Assembly (NCBI GenBank): GCA_026004675.1
Contig: BPJP01000001.1
Location: forward strand, 744,001 to 808,000
Source: Gemmatales bacterium
Lineage (GTDB): Bacteria > Planctomycetota > Planctomycetia > Gemmatales > Gemmataceae
Reading direction: 5' to 3'
DNA: 64,000 bases
Positions 1-8,827 of the stretch are shown one piece after another; within the stretch, counting starts at the first letter, position 1; every line of letters starts with the position of its first letter. The notes below the pieces were generated by a model that was not told where the DNA came from, did not search any database, and saw nothing but the letters and a program-made list of their open reading frames with translations. The translations under genes and the position numbers were made by a program.

Positions 1-2695
1 GTTTGAAAGCCTCCACAGCAACGAATGAATCTGAGAAAGTTCCATGCAAAACATCAGCAAGAGCGGGGCTGGATGACACGTTGCCACGCGCACCCAGCCT
101 CCCGGCTCCGCACTGAATACTAACGCTTCTGGTCTCTCCTGTCCAACGGCAAACAGGCGCTATTCTTTGCCGAGGCCCCCAAATTTTGTTGAAATACCCC
201 TCGGTCTCCTTCAGCAGAAACCGATATTTGCCAGTGGTTTTGACTTTCGTTGTGACGTTTCCACGACCAGTTACAAAGTCCCAGTTGTGCGAGCCAACAA
301 ACACCGTATGGTCATCAATGATCGCGATCTTGGCGTGTTGAATCCATTCATCGGGATCGTTGGCAAAATCGCTGACATGCCGGTAAGACACATTTGCTTT
401 TAAAAAATTCCGCATTTTGGTTTTGGCATGCGCACTACGTCCCGCAATAAACCGGACGTCAACGCCCCGTTGTTTAGCGGCGGCCAAAGCGCGTGCCAAC
501 CTGGACACCAAGATTTGTTGTTTAGCCACTCCCGTCTTGCCGGTTATATCATCGTCTTCGGTGTACTCGAACGACGTGTAGGTTGTCACATAAACTCTCT
601 TTTGCGCGCCATCGAAGGCTTTCTTCATGGCGTCATAGAAACCGTCGCTGAGCGGCTCGACATCTCCGCCGTTGTCCACTAACGAGAGATAATCTCCCCC
701 ATTTCCCTTGTTGAAAACTTTATCGTGGTAATCCACAGCCTTTTTCAGCACGTCATCCCTCTCGATCTTGAGCGTCGCTTCGATGTTTTTCGCTAATCCG
801 TTATGGTTGTAATTGTGCGAGCCGATATAGACGGCATCATCCACGATGAGCATTTTCGTGTGGATGTCTTTCTCCACAACCGGGATGCCCCGTACGCGAA
901 GCCAGCCAGCAGCAACCCCGCTTCTGTCGCCGTTTGTCACGACTTCCACCTTCACTCCTCGATTTTTGGCAGCCACCACAGCGTTCCAGAAATCGTCGGC
1001 AGTCGACCCCAGATCAGCCAAGAAGACATCGACCAGGATGCGGGTTTTGGCTTTTTTCACAGCGGGAATAACTTCGTCGGCGAGCAACCGCGTTCCCTTG
1101 GGGAGGTCGTAGAAAGGAGTGATGTCCGGCGTCTGCGGCAGGGGTGGCCAGATTTTTTCGAAAAACTCGACCGTTTCCGTCAGCACGTAGGCATATTTGC
1201 CGGAAACGTCAACCTTCACGGTCATATCCGTCGTACTGGTGATGTCGGCCCAGTCATGCGAACCGACGAACACCATTCGGTCGTCGATGATAGCGATCTT
1301 CGCATGCTGCCGATAGGTCTCACCAGCGGCGGACCGATAATCAACGCCGTTTTTCAAAAAGTAATCTTTCAATGTCGCATTGTCAAAATTGCGCCCGCCG
1401 GCAATGCGCACCTCGACCCCCCGCTGTTTTGCGGCCACGATCGCTCGCGCCACTTCCGACATCGGGTCGTTGTTGTTTTCCACGTAGTCGGCGGCCGAAT
1501 ATTCGGTCAGCCAAATGCGCTTCTGTGCGCCATTGATCGCATTCAAAAGTGCCGGCTGATAGCCATTGGTCAGCAACGCGATGTCGCCGCCACCGTCTTT
1601 AAGCGAGGCAAACGTGCCATTGAAAGCCTGGTTGTGATAGTCAACAGCCTTCTTGACGACATCGTCACGGACAATGCGCAAAGTCGACTCGATGTTCACC
1701 TGGAAACCGTTATGGTTGTAATTGTGCGAGCCAACGTAGACGGCATCGTCGACTACCAGAATCTTGGCGTGAATCGCATTGCGCCGCACATTGATACCCG
1801 CTGCCTGCAGTGCTTTCACACTGGCATCATTCTGCCCTCTCGTGCTGCACAGCACCTCCACCTTCAGACCACGTTTGTGGGCGTTTATGACTTCTTTCCA
1901 AAAGGCGCCAGAGGCTGAAGCGTCCGAAGTGTCCAGAAGATTCGTATCGATCAGGATACGATCTTTCGCGCGTTTCACGGCGTCGATGACACCAGAGGGA
2001 AGCAGTCGGTTTGCGTTCGGCAAATCATAAAACGTGAGGATATCCGGGCCAAAAGGAAGGTAAATGATCTCGCCTTCGGTGGTGTTAATCTTGCTCGGAT
2101 CAAGAGCGTAATTCCACAGCCGAACTTCGTCGATACTGCCAATGAAATATCGGCCTTTGACCAACCCGTCGTAAGAGTTCGTGCCGACGCGGAACGGGGC
2201 AATGGACCGGGTATCCGGAATAGCGTCGGTGAAGCCTCTCTTGACCAACTGCCCATCGATGTAGAGCGCATTCGTGTTGCCGTTGAAAGTGTACACGACA
2301 TAGTGCCATTTGCCGTCGTTGTAGTGCTTGTCGCTTCGGACAAAATGGTCTTTGCCGTTCTGTTCTTCGAAACCGGCCTCGACCTGCCCGCCGTAACGCA
2401 TGCAAATGTAATAATTCTGGCTGATTGGGTTTTTCAGGGTGGGATCATCGACGCCAAAGCCGCCGCGATTGACGATAAAGCGGCGAATGTTGCCTTCAAA
2501 ATTCGTTGTCGTCTTGAACCATGCCGCCAGACTGAAGCGGGTTAGCTGGTATTCCTTTCGGTTCGGGACATCATGCTTGCTCTCTCCCGTCGCAGTGAAG
2601 TAAGGAGCATAGTGATAAACGGGCTGGGCCGTTCCCTGGCCTGTGGCCAGCAGTGCCACAGCCAGAACCATGACTACATTTCGCGAGGTGATCAT
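1..2695 (-). CDS. Secreted LamG and phospholipase-D-like protein, 3' end outside window
   Basis: The frame is open from the ATG at 2695 to the left edge, about 898 codons, so the C-terminus is missing. The first 25 or so residues form a signal peptide (MITSRNVVMVLAVALLAT). A LamG/concanavalin-like domain follows (about 28-215). Four HxKxxxxD motifs, each followed by GSHN or GSHD, lie near residues 307 (HAKILVVD), 464 (HAKIAIID), 609 (HTKMLIVD) and 783 (HAKIAIID). Two HKD motifs normally make one active site, so this is two complete PLD-type units in tandem. The family hydrolyses or transfers phosphodiester bonds; the substrate here is unknown. The gene lies 71 bp downstream of a sigma factor carrying a homologous LamG domain, so the two are probably co-transcribed. 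I am confident of the domains, not of the function. Confidence 0.9.
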   Translation of the reverse strand, partial: MITSRNVVMVLAVALLATGQGTAQPVYHYAPYFTATGESKHDVPNRKEYQLTRFSLAAWFKTTTNFEGNIRRFIVNRGGFGVDDPTLKNPISQNYYICMRYGGQVEAGFEEQNGKDHFVRSDKHYNDGKWHYVVYTFNGNTNALYIDGQLVKRGFTDAIPDTRSIAPFRVGTNSYDGLVKGRYFIGSIDEVRLWNYALDPSKINTTEGEIIYLPFGPDILTFYDLPNANRLLPSGVIDAVKRAKDRILIDTNLLDTSDASASGAFWKEVINAHKRGLKVEVLCSTRGQNDASVKALQAAGINVRRNAIHAKILVVDDAVYVGSHNYNHNGFQVNIESTLRIVRDDVVKKAVDYHNQAFNGTFASLKDGGGDIALLTNGYQPALLNAINGAQKRIWLTEYSAADYVENNNDPMSEVARAIVAAKQRGVEVRIAGGRNFDNATLKDYFLKNGVDYRSAAGETYRQHAKIAIIDDRMVFVGSHDWADITSTTDMTVKVDVSGKYAYVLTETVEFFEKIWPPLPQTPDITPFYDLPKGTRLLADEVIPAVKKAKTRILVDVFLADLGSTADDFWNAVVAAKNRGVKVEVVTNGDRSGVAAGWLRVRGIPVVEKDIHTKMLIVDDAVYIGSHNYNHNGLAKNIEATLKIERDDVLKKAVDYHDKVFNKGNGGDYLSLVDNGGDVEPLSDGFYDAMKKAFDGAQKRVYVTTYTSFEYTEDDDITGKTGVAKQQILVSRLARALAAAKQRGVDVRFIAGRSAHAKTKMRNFLKANVSYRHVSDFANDPDEWIQHAKIAIIDDHTVFVGSHNWDFVTGRGNVTTKVKTTGKYRFLLKETEGYFNKIWGPRQRIAPVCRWTGETRSVSIQCGAGRLGARGNVSSSPALADVLHGTFSDSFVAVEAFK

Positions 2696-2766
2696 GTCGA
2701 CTCTCCTGAAACAGAAAAAGAACGAATCGTTGGCGAACACGTATAAGGCCTCTGGGCCGCTTGACG

Positions 2767-4218
2767 CTATGGTTCATCAAAAGGGACATAAAGAAGTTGG
2801 CCCATTGGTGAAAATTCCTTGTGATGGAATTGCCTGCTTACCTCTTCCTCCGACAACGCTCTGTTCCAAATGCGGACTTCGTCCACATCCCCAACAAAGA
2901 AACGCGAATGATCAAGGGAGTTAGCGCCGATCCTCACCGGCAGCGTGCCAGAGGAATCGGGCTCTGTTCCTTCGGGAAGCGATGTTTCCGCCACCTGTCG
3001 ACCATCGACATAGAGGCGCAGGGACGTGCCGTCGAAACTAACGACGGCGTAATGCCATTGGCCATCATTGTTTGCGACAGGAGAAGTGACAAAACAATCT
3101 TTTCCGGTGCTGGTTTCAAAGCCGCCTTCGAGCTTATCCTTGACGAACCATAAGCCATAGTTGTTGTTTCTGGTTGCTTGTTCGTCTCCGAATCCGCCTT
3201 TGGTGACGATCATTCGCCGCGGAAGCGGAAAGGATTGCGTCGTCCGGAACCAGGCAGCAATCGAGAAAAGGCGCAAACGAAGTTCCGGCTTATCCGGAAT
3301 CTCGTAAAATGTGTGTCCTTTCAACACCAGATAAGGGGCATAGGTATAAGAGGGGTTTTCAACAGCGATTTCGGGGGCAACTGGCGGTGTCTCAGCAAAC
3401 GGGCGATAGCCAACTGCGAGGGCGACGCCAACGGTTGCCGTGGCAATCCCAGTCGCGGCCAACAACAATGGCTTCAGAATCGTCGACTGTGCACACTTGC
3501 TCAATTGAACGATTTGCGGAGGCAGGCTGGCGATGGATGCACTCGAATTCATCAGCCAACTTGCAGCATTGTGAACCGCCAAAGCGATTTGCGCTTTGCT
3601 AATCGGCACAGCAAGCTGATTGGCAATAAGGACGCCCGACAAGGCCGCGCCTTCGATCCCCAGACGCCGCAACCGTGTTTGCAGGAGCTTTCGTCCTCGC
3701 GCCAAATGAGCGGAGATGGTGCCGACAGGCTGCCCCAGCTCTTTGGCGGCTTGCTCTTTGCTCTTGCCTTCACAGAGGCACAGGATCACTGGTTCACGGT
3801 ATTTCTTGGGAAGGCATTCAATCGCTCCATCGACAACCCCTCGCAGATCTCGCCAAGCCGCAACATCGTAGGGGTCCTCCTCGCGTTGCACCTGCCTTTT
3901 ACCCGTCGTTTTTTCTCTTTGTTGACGGCGTGCCATATCTCCTCCGGCTCTCAAAGCGATCTTTCTGGCAACTCCATACAGCCAAGGCGCGAGTGTTTTA
4001 GTCGCGATCTTCTTTCGTTTGTCGCCGGCTTTAGCTAAGACCAAAAAAACTGCTTGAAAAGCATCCTCAGCCAGCTGGCGGTCCCGTATGAGCCGAAGAC
4101 AGACACCCCAAACCATTGGACCATGCCTGCGCACAATTTCCGCAAAAGCCCCCTCGTTCTGCGTTTCGAAAAACGCATCCAAAAGCTGAAGATCGGTTTG
4201 ACGGTCCATGCACCGCAA
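2767..4218 (-). CDS. ECF-type sigma factor fused to a transmembrane segment and LamG domain
   Basis: 483 residues. Residues 1-190 are an ECF sigma factor: region 2 around 20-95 (AEDAFQAVFLVLAKAG, then LAPWLYGVARKIALRA) and region 4 around 133-185 (LPKKYREPVILCLCEGKSKE with a following helix-turn-helix). A hydrophobic stretch near 250-275 (LLLAATGIATATVGVALAVGY) would cross the membrane. Residues 295-480 form a LamG domain that should sit outside the cytoplasm. Planctomycetes are known for sigma factors with such C-terminal sensor-like extensions. The downstream secreted PLD protein carries a clearly related LamG, including the same YAPY lead-in and GGFG turn. I infer that the extracellular domain senses a ligand and controls sigma activity; no anti-sigma gene is visible. 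Confidence 0.92.
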   Translation of the reverse strand: MRCMDRQTDLQLLDAFFETQNEGAFAEIVRRHGPMVWGVCLRLIRDRQLAEDAFQAVFLVLAKAGDKRKKIATKTLAPWLYGVARKIALRAGGDMARRQQREKTTGKRQVQREEDPYDVAAWRDLRGVVDGAIECLPKKYREPVILCLCEGKSKEQAAKELGQPVGTISAHLARGRKLLQTRLRRLGIEGAALSGVLIANQLAVPISKAQIALAVHNAASWLMNSSASIASLPPQIVQLSKCAQSTILKPLLLAATGIATATVGVALAVGYRPFAETPPVAPEIAVENPSYTYAPYLVLKGHTFYEIPDKPELRLRLFSIAAWFRTTQSFPLPRRMIVTKGGFGDEQATRNNNYGLWFVKDKLEGGFETSTGKDCFVTSPVANNDGQWHYAVVSFDGTSLRLYVDGRQVAETSLPEGTEPDSSGTLPVRIGANSLDHSRFFVGDVDEVRIWNRALSEEEVSRQFHHKEFSPMGQLLYVPFDEP

Positions 4219-4434
4219 TCCTTTTGAATGTGCGGCGAAGTATCAGGCGGCTCTGAAAGCTAACGCTCCCATGTCAGGCAGCCTCACCACTACTATGCCT
4301 CGGCGTGAGCGTTCAGGTTCACTTTTTTGAAGATTTTTTTGGAGGCCCAATGGTGCTCCCCCGCAAGCTGGCCGACTCGAGCGAACTGGCAGCGTGGAGG
4401 CTTCAAAGAATGGACCGGCAAAACTCGGTCAGCG

Positions 4435-4462
4435 TTGCTTGCCTGAACCGGTTGGGTAGAAT
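4435..4462 (+). promoter_or_regulatory. Possible promoter of rsmD-cca
   Basis: A TTGCTT box at 4435-4440 and a TAGAAT box at 4457-4462 are separated by 16 bp. Transcription would begin about 30 bp before the ATG at 4500, which fits that start and argues against the longer in-frame start at 4305. The -35 box is weak. Confidence 0.35.
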
Positions 4463-4499
4463 TGAAGAAAAACGGCTAGCGAAATCGACGGGTCGAACG

Positions 4500-5072
4500 A
4501 TGCGTGTGCAACTTCGGATTGTAGCAGGCAGTTTGCGCGGGCGGAAACTTTCGTGCGAAGTCAGCGAGTCGTTGCGACCCGCGCCGCAGATGGTACGCGA
4601 GGCCTTATTCAGTATTCTAGGCACGGGAGTGCCAGACCGGCCGTTTTATGATCTTTTCGCCGGTACTGGCGCCGTTGGCATGGAAGCGATCAGCCGGGGA
4701 GCAGCCTCCGTGACGCTGGTTGAGCGCGATACCAGACAGGCAGGCGCCATTCGCAAATACCTCGATCAATTCAAAGTAGCGGACCGCGCTGAAGTCGTTC
4801 GCGGCGACGTTTATCGCTGGGGTGAAGCGTGGCCCGGCGTAATGGAACCTGTGAACATCTTTTTAGGGCCACCATTTGCCGACTTCCAAACGAAAATGGA
4901 TCAGCTAGTTCGGCTGGTGACCGACCTGCAAAAGAAAACCGTACCCGGTTCGGTCATCATACTTCAAACGGAAGGGGATGTCGCCGAGGATGCCTTTCCG
5001 GGGAAGTGGGACGTACGCCGCTACGGCCGGAACAAACTACGCTTCTGGGAACACGAGCATGACCGAGCGTGA
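4500..5072 (+). CDS. rsmD: 16S rRNA (guanine966-N2)-methyltransferase, RsmD family
   Basis: 190 residues from the ATG at 4500, where the family-typical start (MRVQLRIVAGSLRGRKL) begins; longer in-frame starts would add an unrelated leader. The SAM-binding motif is FYDLFAGTGAVGMEAISRGA, near residue 50, and the arrangement matches RsmD, which methylates G966 of 16S rRNA during 30S assembly. The motif IV tetrapeptide, normally (D/N)PPY/F, reads GPPF here (residues 123-126, bases 4866-4877), losing the acidic or amide residue that positions the target base amino group. The gene overlaps the start of cca by 14 bp, so the two are translationally coupled. The family call is secure; full activity is uncertain because of the motif change. 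Confidence 0.87.
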   Translation: MRVQLRIVAGSLRGRKLSCEVSESLRPAPQMVREALFSILGTGVPDRPFYDLFAGTGAVGMEAISRGAASVTLVERDTRQAGAIRKYLDQFKVADRAEVVRGDVYRWGEAWPGVMEPVNIFLGPPFADFQTKMDQLVRLVTDLQKKTVPGSVIILQTEGDVAEDAFPGKWDVRRYGRNKLRFWEHEHDRA

Positions 5073-6324
5073 ATTCGCCGTGCGCGTGGTGAAGCGATTG
5101 CGCGAGGCCGGTCATGAAGCCTTGTGGGCCGGCGGCTGCGTGCGTGATGAATTGCTCGGTCTGTCGCCGAAGGACTATGACGTTGCGACCGATGCCAGAC
5201 CGGAGAGGGTTCAGCAACTGTTTCGCCGAACCATAGCCGTCGGAGCGAGCTTTGGCGTTATCGAAGTCCTCGGGCCGAAATCCGAAAAAGGACCTCTCAA
5301 AGTTCAAGTGGCGACATTCCGCTCCGATGTTTCTTACAGCGATGGCCGCCATCCTGATGCGGTTGTGTTTGCCACGGCCCGCGAAGACGCCCTGCGCCGT
5401 GATTTTACCATCAACGGCATGTTTTTCGACCCGCTCGAAAACAAACTCATCGACTATGTCGGCGGCCAACAAGACCTGAAGGACCGAATCTTGCGCGCGA
5501 TCGGCAATCCGAAGCATCGCTTCCAAGAAGACAAATTACGGATGCTTCGGGGCGTTCGATTAGCGACGCGCTTTGGCTTGAGCATCGAGCCAGCTACACG
5601 ACAGGCCATTTCTGACATGGCATCCGAGATTTCGGTCGTCAGTGCCGAACGCATTTGCGAGGAACTAAAGCAACTCCTGATCGATCCGAACCGGGCTCAG
5701 GGCGTTCGTCTCCTGTATGAAACCGGTTTGTTGTGGGCTATCTTTCCTGAGCTGTCAGGCCCGTTCGACATCGACCGTTGCTGCGCCACGCTTGCTGCTC
5801 TGGGAGAGCAGGTCACTTTTGCTTTGGCATTAGCAGCACTGCTTATCGACATCGACCCCCGCCTGGTTGACGAAGTTTGCCGCCGACTGCGTTTGTCCAA
5901 CAACGACCGCCGCCTTTGTGTTTGGTTCGTTTCGCATGCCAAGAGCTTGCGAAATGCCAGGCAATTCGCTTACTGCGAATTGAAACCGATTCTGGCCCAT
6001 GAAGGCTGTGACGAGCTGCTGGCATTAGCGCAGGCGTCGGCCAGCGCTGAAGGAGATCGGACCGATGCGATCGACTTTTGCCGAGACCTGCTCAAACGAT
6101 GGTCCCCCTCCGCGTTGGATCCCGAACCACTTCTGACCGGAGACGATCTTCGGAAGATGGGCGTCGCGCCGGGTCCGCATTACAAGCGTATTCTGCAAAC
6201 CATCCGCGACGCGCAGCTGAATGAAGAGATTGGCAGCAGAGAGGAGGCTGTTCGATTCGCTGAGAAACTTCTAGCTGGCGAACGGAAAAATAGCACATCT
6301 GGGAAACGAGACAATTCGACCTAG
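5059..6324 (+). CDS. cca: CCA tRNA nucleotidyltransferase / poly(A) polymerase family protein
   Basis: 421 residues from the ATG at 5059, which overlaps the end of rsmD. The nucleotidyltransferase signature GGCVRDELLGLSPKDYDVAT (residues 24-43) contains the GG and the DxD-type metal site (DYD). The RNA and SrmB-binding-like region (RRDFTINGMFFDP, then EDKLRMLRGVRLATRFG) follows near 115-180. The class II architecture fits either a CCA-adding enzyme or a poly(A) polymerase, which sequence alone rarely separates. No HD phosphohydrolase motif is obvious in the C-terminal half. The TAG stop shares the CTAG tetranucleotide at 6321-6324 with the stop of the convergent rnd gene. Confidence 0.87.
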   Translation: MTEREFAVRVVKRLREAGHEALWAGGCVRDELLGLSPKDYDVATDARPERVQQLFRRTIAVGASFGVIEVLGPKSEKGPLKVQVATFRSDVSYSDGRHPDAVVFATAREDALRRDFTINGMFFDPLENKLIDYVGGQQDLKDRILRAIGNPKHRFQEDKLRMLRGVRLATRFGLSIEPATRQAISDMASEISVVSAERICEELKQLLIDPNRAQGVRLLYETGLLWAIFPELSGPFDIDRCCATLAALGEQVTFALALAALLIDIDPRLVDEVCRRLRLSNNDRRLCVWFVSHAKSLRNARQFAYCELKPILAHEGCDELLALAQASASAEGDRTDAIDFCRDLLKRWSPSALDPEPLLTGDDLRKMGVAPGPHYKRILQTIRDAQLNEEIGSREEAVRFAEKLLAGERKNSTSGKRDNST

Positions 6325-7514
6325 AGTTGATCTGGTTCGATGTGCAGGGGAGAAGCAGATGCCGGGTCGTGGATGCGCAAGCGGCGTCTCCCTTCGAGGA
6401 CGTCTTGCAGCAAGGGCAAGAGGTGTTGGCGTCGCCATCCTCGGTTCAACGAACAATCGTCGGGCACATCTCGATGCTGGATGCGAGCGCGAATGAGGGC
6501 TTTGATGTCCTGGGCGGTTGCCGCCAGGCTGGGGGCGACAAAGGAACGCCCGCACCAATCCGCCACGACGGCTAACAGGATGCCGGCGAGAACCGGAACT
6601 TGAATTGGGTCCTGTTCTTTTTCGAGGTTGCGAGGACAATCCGACAGGGGCAAGGCGTTGGCTCGCCGCACGATCTCCAGGATGTCGTCGATTTCCTGTT
6701 TGGGAAGCCCACGTACCACGGAGAGATCGCGCCGTCGCTTGGGATTGCGGGCCGCAATCTCGACGAGCAGATCGTCGCGGCAGATGGTTCGTGGCGGCCG
6801 ATTTCGCCGCTCGGCCACCCTCTCGCGCCAGAAAAACAATTCCCGAACGATGGCCAGTCCGCGTCGGTTGAGCGTTCCCAGGCCACGCAGTTTTCGCCAG
6901 CGCTCATTGTCTTTGTCATTGGCAGAATGGGCCTCGACGCGTGCGATCAAGCTGGCGAATTCCTCTTCGGCCCACGCTAACCGATCAAGGTTGCGTAGCC
7001 GTTCGTCGAGCGCTTCCCAGATCGGCAGCAAATAGCGGACATCGTCGAAGGCATAACGCAATTGGGCAGCGGTGAGCGGTCGATCCCGCCATTCGGTCAA
7101 GGTTTCCTGTTTCGGTACATTTTCTCCCAAGATCTGGGAAACGAGTTTGCCGTAGGACAGCGGATAAGACCACCCCGTCAATCCCGCAGCGATCTGCAAA
7201 TCAAAGAGATTAGTCGGCATTCGCCCCGACCAAAGCTGGCAAAGGCGGATTTCCTCCCGCCCCGAATGGACGACGACCTGATGCGCCGGATCGACGACCA
7301 GTTGCCAGAACGCGTCCAAGGGGCCGATTCGCAAAGCGTCGATGACAAACAATCGCTCGGGAGTTGCGATTTGAACCAGGCAGAGCTGCGGCTGAAATCG
7401 GCCTTCACCGACAAATTCCGTGTCGAATCCGAAGCGGGGAAGCCTGGCAAGATAGGCGCAACATTCAGCAAGTTGCTCCGGCTGGGTGATGAAGGTTTCG
7501 GCAAGGTCGGCCAT
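6321..7514 (-). CDS. rnd: Ribonuclease D
   Basis: 397 residues from the ATG at 7514; a TTG four codons upstream is the alternative start. The DEDDy 3'-5' exonuclease domain occupies roughly 1-180: motif I FDTEF, motif II region VVHSGREEIRLC, and motif III YAFDDVRYLLPIW with the conserved Tyr and Asp. An HRDC-type helical region follows (about 205-290). RNase D trims tRNA and other small stable RNA 3' ends. At motif II the family usually has Asp where this protein appears to have Glu (REEI versus typical EDL), so the metal site may differ; this rests on a by-eye alignment. The neighbour cca also works on tRNA 3' ends, although the two genes are convergent. Confidence 0.88.
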   Translation of the reverse strand: MADLAETFITQPEQLAECCAYLARLPRFGFDTEFVGEGRFQPQLCLVQIATPERLFVIDALRIGPLDAFWQLVVDPAHQVVVHSGREEIRLCQLWSGRMPTNLFDLQIAAGLTGWSYPLSYGKLVSQILGENVPKQETLTEWRDRPLTAAQLRYAFDDVRYLLPIWEALDERLRNLDRLAWAEEEFASLIARVEAHSANDKDNERWRKLRGLGTLNRRGLAIVRELFFWRERVAERRNRPPRTICRDDLLVEIAARNPKRRRDLSVVRGLPKQEIDDILEIVRRANALPLSDCPRNLEKEQDPIQVPVLAGILLAVVADWCGRSFVAPSLAATAQDIKALIRARIQHRDVPDDCSLNRGWRRQHLLPLLQDVLEGRRRLRIHDPASASPLHIEPDQL

Positions 7515-7549
7515 AGAAACAAACAATACAACAGGATATTGAATTCTGA

Positions 7550-8209
7550 TTAGCAGCTGGCGATCGAGCGCAGTGCTTGAACAGCCTCGGCTGGTCCGGC
7601 AGGATCGCCGAAGATCCCGGTGCCCACGACCAAGACGTTCGCCCCTGCTTCGATCGCTGTCCGGGCCGTTTCCTTGTCGATCCCTCCATCCACTTCGAGT
7701 TCACAGTTGGGATTGTGCTTGTTGATCAACTCGCGCAGTTTACGAATCCGGGCGGGACTTTCCGGCAAAAACGATTGCCCGCCAAACCCTGGTTGCACGG
7801 TCATACAAAGGGCGAGGTAAATGTGCTTCAGGAACGGCTCGAGAACTTCGACCGGCGTATCCGGTTTCACAGCCAAACCTATTTTTTTCCCCGCAGCATG
7901 CACTTTTTCGATCAACGGCATCGGTTCCGGAACCACCTCCTGGTGTACGATCACCGAGTCCGCGCCCGCTCGGAAAAAGGGTTCGATGAACATCGCCGGA
8001 TCGGTAACCATCAAGTGGACCTCGAGCGGAACCGCAACAACGGGACGCAGACCTTTGACGACGATTGGCCCCATGCTCAAGTTGGGCACAAAATGGCCAT
8101 CCATAACATCGATATGGATACGATCAGCGCCAGCGCGAACGGTTTCCACCACCTGTTCACCCAGTCGAGAAAAGTCGGCGTTCAGGATCGACGGTGCGAT
8201 AAGTGCCAT
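7550..8209 (-). CDS. rpe: Ribulose-phosphate 3-epimerase
   Basis: 219 residues, the normal length. The TIM-barrel enzyme interconverts ribulose 5-phosphate and xylulose 5-phosphate in the pentose phosphate pathway. Family motifs are all present: IAPSILNADF at the N-terminus, HIDVMDGHFVPN with the metal-binding His and Asp, HLMV, VQPGFGGQSF and EVDGGI near the C-terminus. The ATG at 8209 begins the family-typical MALIAPSIL. It lies 35 bp upstream of rnd on the same strand, so the two are probably co-transcribed. Confidence 0.95.
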   Translation of the reverse strand: MALIAPSILNADFSRLGEQVVETVRAGADRIHIDVMDGHFVPNLSMGPIVVKGLRPVVAVPLEVHLMVTDPAMFIEPFFRAGADSVIVHQEVVPEPMPLIEKVHAAGKKIGLAVKPDTPVEVLEPFLKHIYLALCMTVQPGFGGQSFLPESPARIRKLRELINKHNPNCELEVDGGIDKETARTAIEAGANVLVVGTGIFGDPAGPAEAVQALRSIASC

Positions 8210-8368
8210 GGAAGCACCTTGGGCTAGCGTGATTCGAGTGAAACTTCCAAATATTGTAACTGGCCACCGACAAAACGGCTGCCTGTCCGTCAGGGTTTGG
8301 CTTTTCTCAGCTCGTCACCGATGAGCGCACCTCGGTGGAACTGAACTCCAACTGCAACCATAAATGTC

Positions 8369-8396
8369 TTGAATTCTCCAACAAACGTGTTATCGT
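8369..8396 (+). promoter_or_regulatory. Probable promoter of the small gene at 8438
   Basis: TTGAAT at 8369-8374 and TATCGT at 8391-8396 are 16 bp apart, ending about 40 bp before the ATG at 8438. It lies in the divergent region between rpe and this gene. Confidence 0.45.
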
Positions 8397-8437
8397 GAAA
8401 CTGTTGAAGGTGTTTATTGCCAGGAAGCGAGGGGGCG

Positions 8438-8752
8438 ATGGCATTCGACGTTGGCGACCTCGTCGTCTACCGCAAGCACAAGTTCACATCGCATCCTGGT
8501 CCGCGCGCCAAGCACATCGCGCCGGCGCCACACGGCGACAGTTATTCCTACCTCGTCGATAAATTCTGGATCGTCACCGAACTTTCGGAAAACCAGAAAG
8601 AAATGGTACTGATGACACGCACCGGCAAAAAACATCGCGTTTCGGTCGACGATCCTAACGTCCGGCACGCGAACTGGTGGGAAAGGCTGTTTCTGCGCCA
8701 TCGTTTTCCGAAGCTGCCAGCCGCGGCCCAATCCGATGCCGCTTCCAATTGA
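8438..8752 (+). CDS. Small conserved-looking protein of unknown function
   Basis: 104 residues from the ATG at 8438, which is preceded by a GA-rich ribosome binding site (gcgaggggg). An in-frame TTG at 8417 would add seven residues but lacks such a site. I do not recognise the family. The N-terminal sequence MAFDVGDLVVYRKHKFTSHP resembles the opening of small beta-barrel domains such as the CarD/KOW-like RNAP- or ribosome-binding type (GDLVVYxxH), but the similarity is too short to name it. The protein is soluble, basic in the middle, with no signal peptide. Its codon use matches its neighbours and it has its own plausible promoter, so I think it is a real gene. Confidence 0.72.
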   Translation: MAFDVGDLVVYRKHKFTSHPGPRAKHIAPAPHGDSYSYLVDKFWIVTELSENQKEMVLMTRTGKKHRVSVDDPNVRHANWWERLFLRHRFPKLPAAAQSDAASN

Positions 8753-8827
8753 TCTTCCTTAGCCCGTGTCGATTTTCTCTTTCTTTCCGCACCAGGTAGG
8801 CGGACTTTTTTGTAACGGATTCAAACG

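Noticed and set aside
803..1918. A 371-codon open frame on the plus strand
   Set aside because: It is antisense to the PLD protein, its peptide has no recognisable motif, and the minus frame carries four clear HKD sites.
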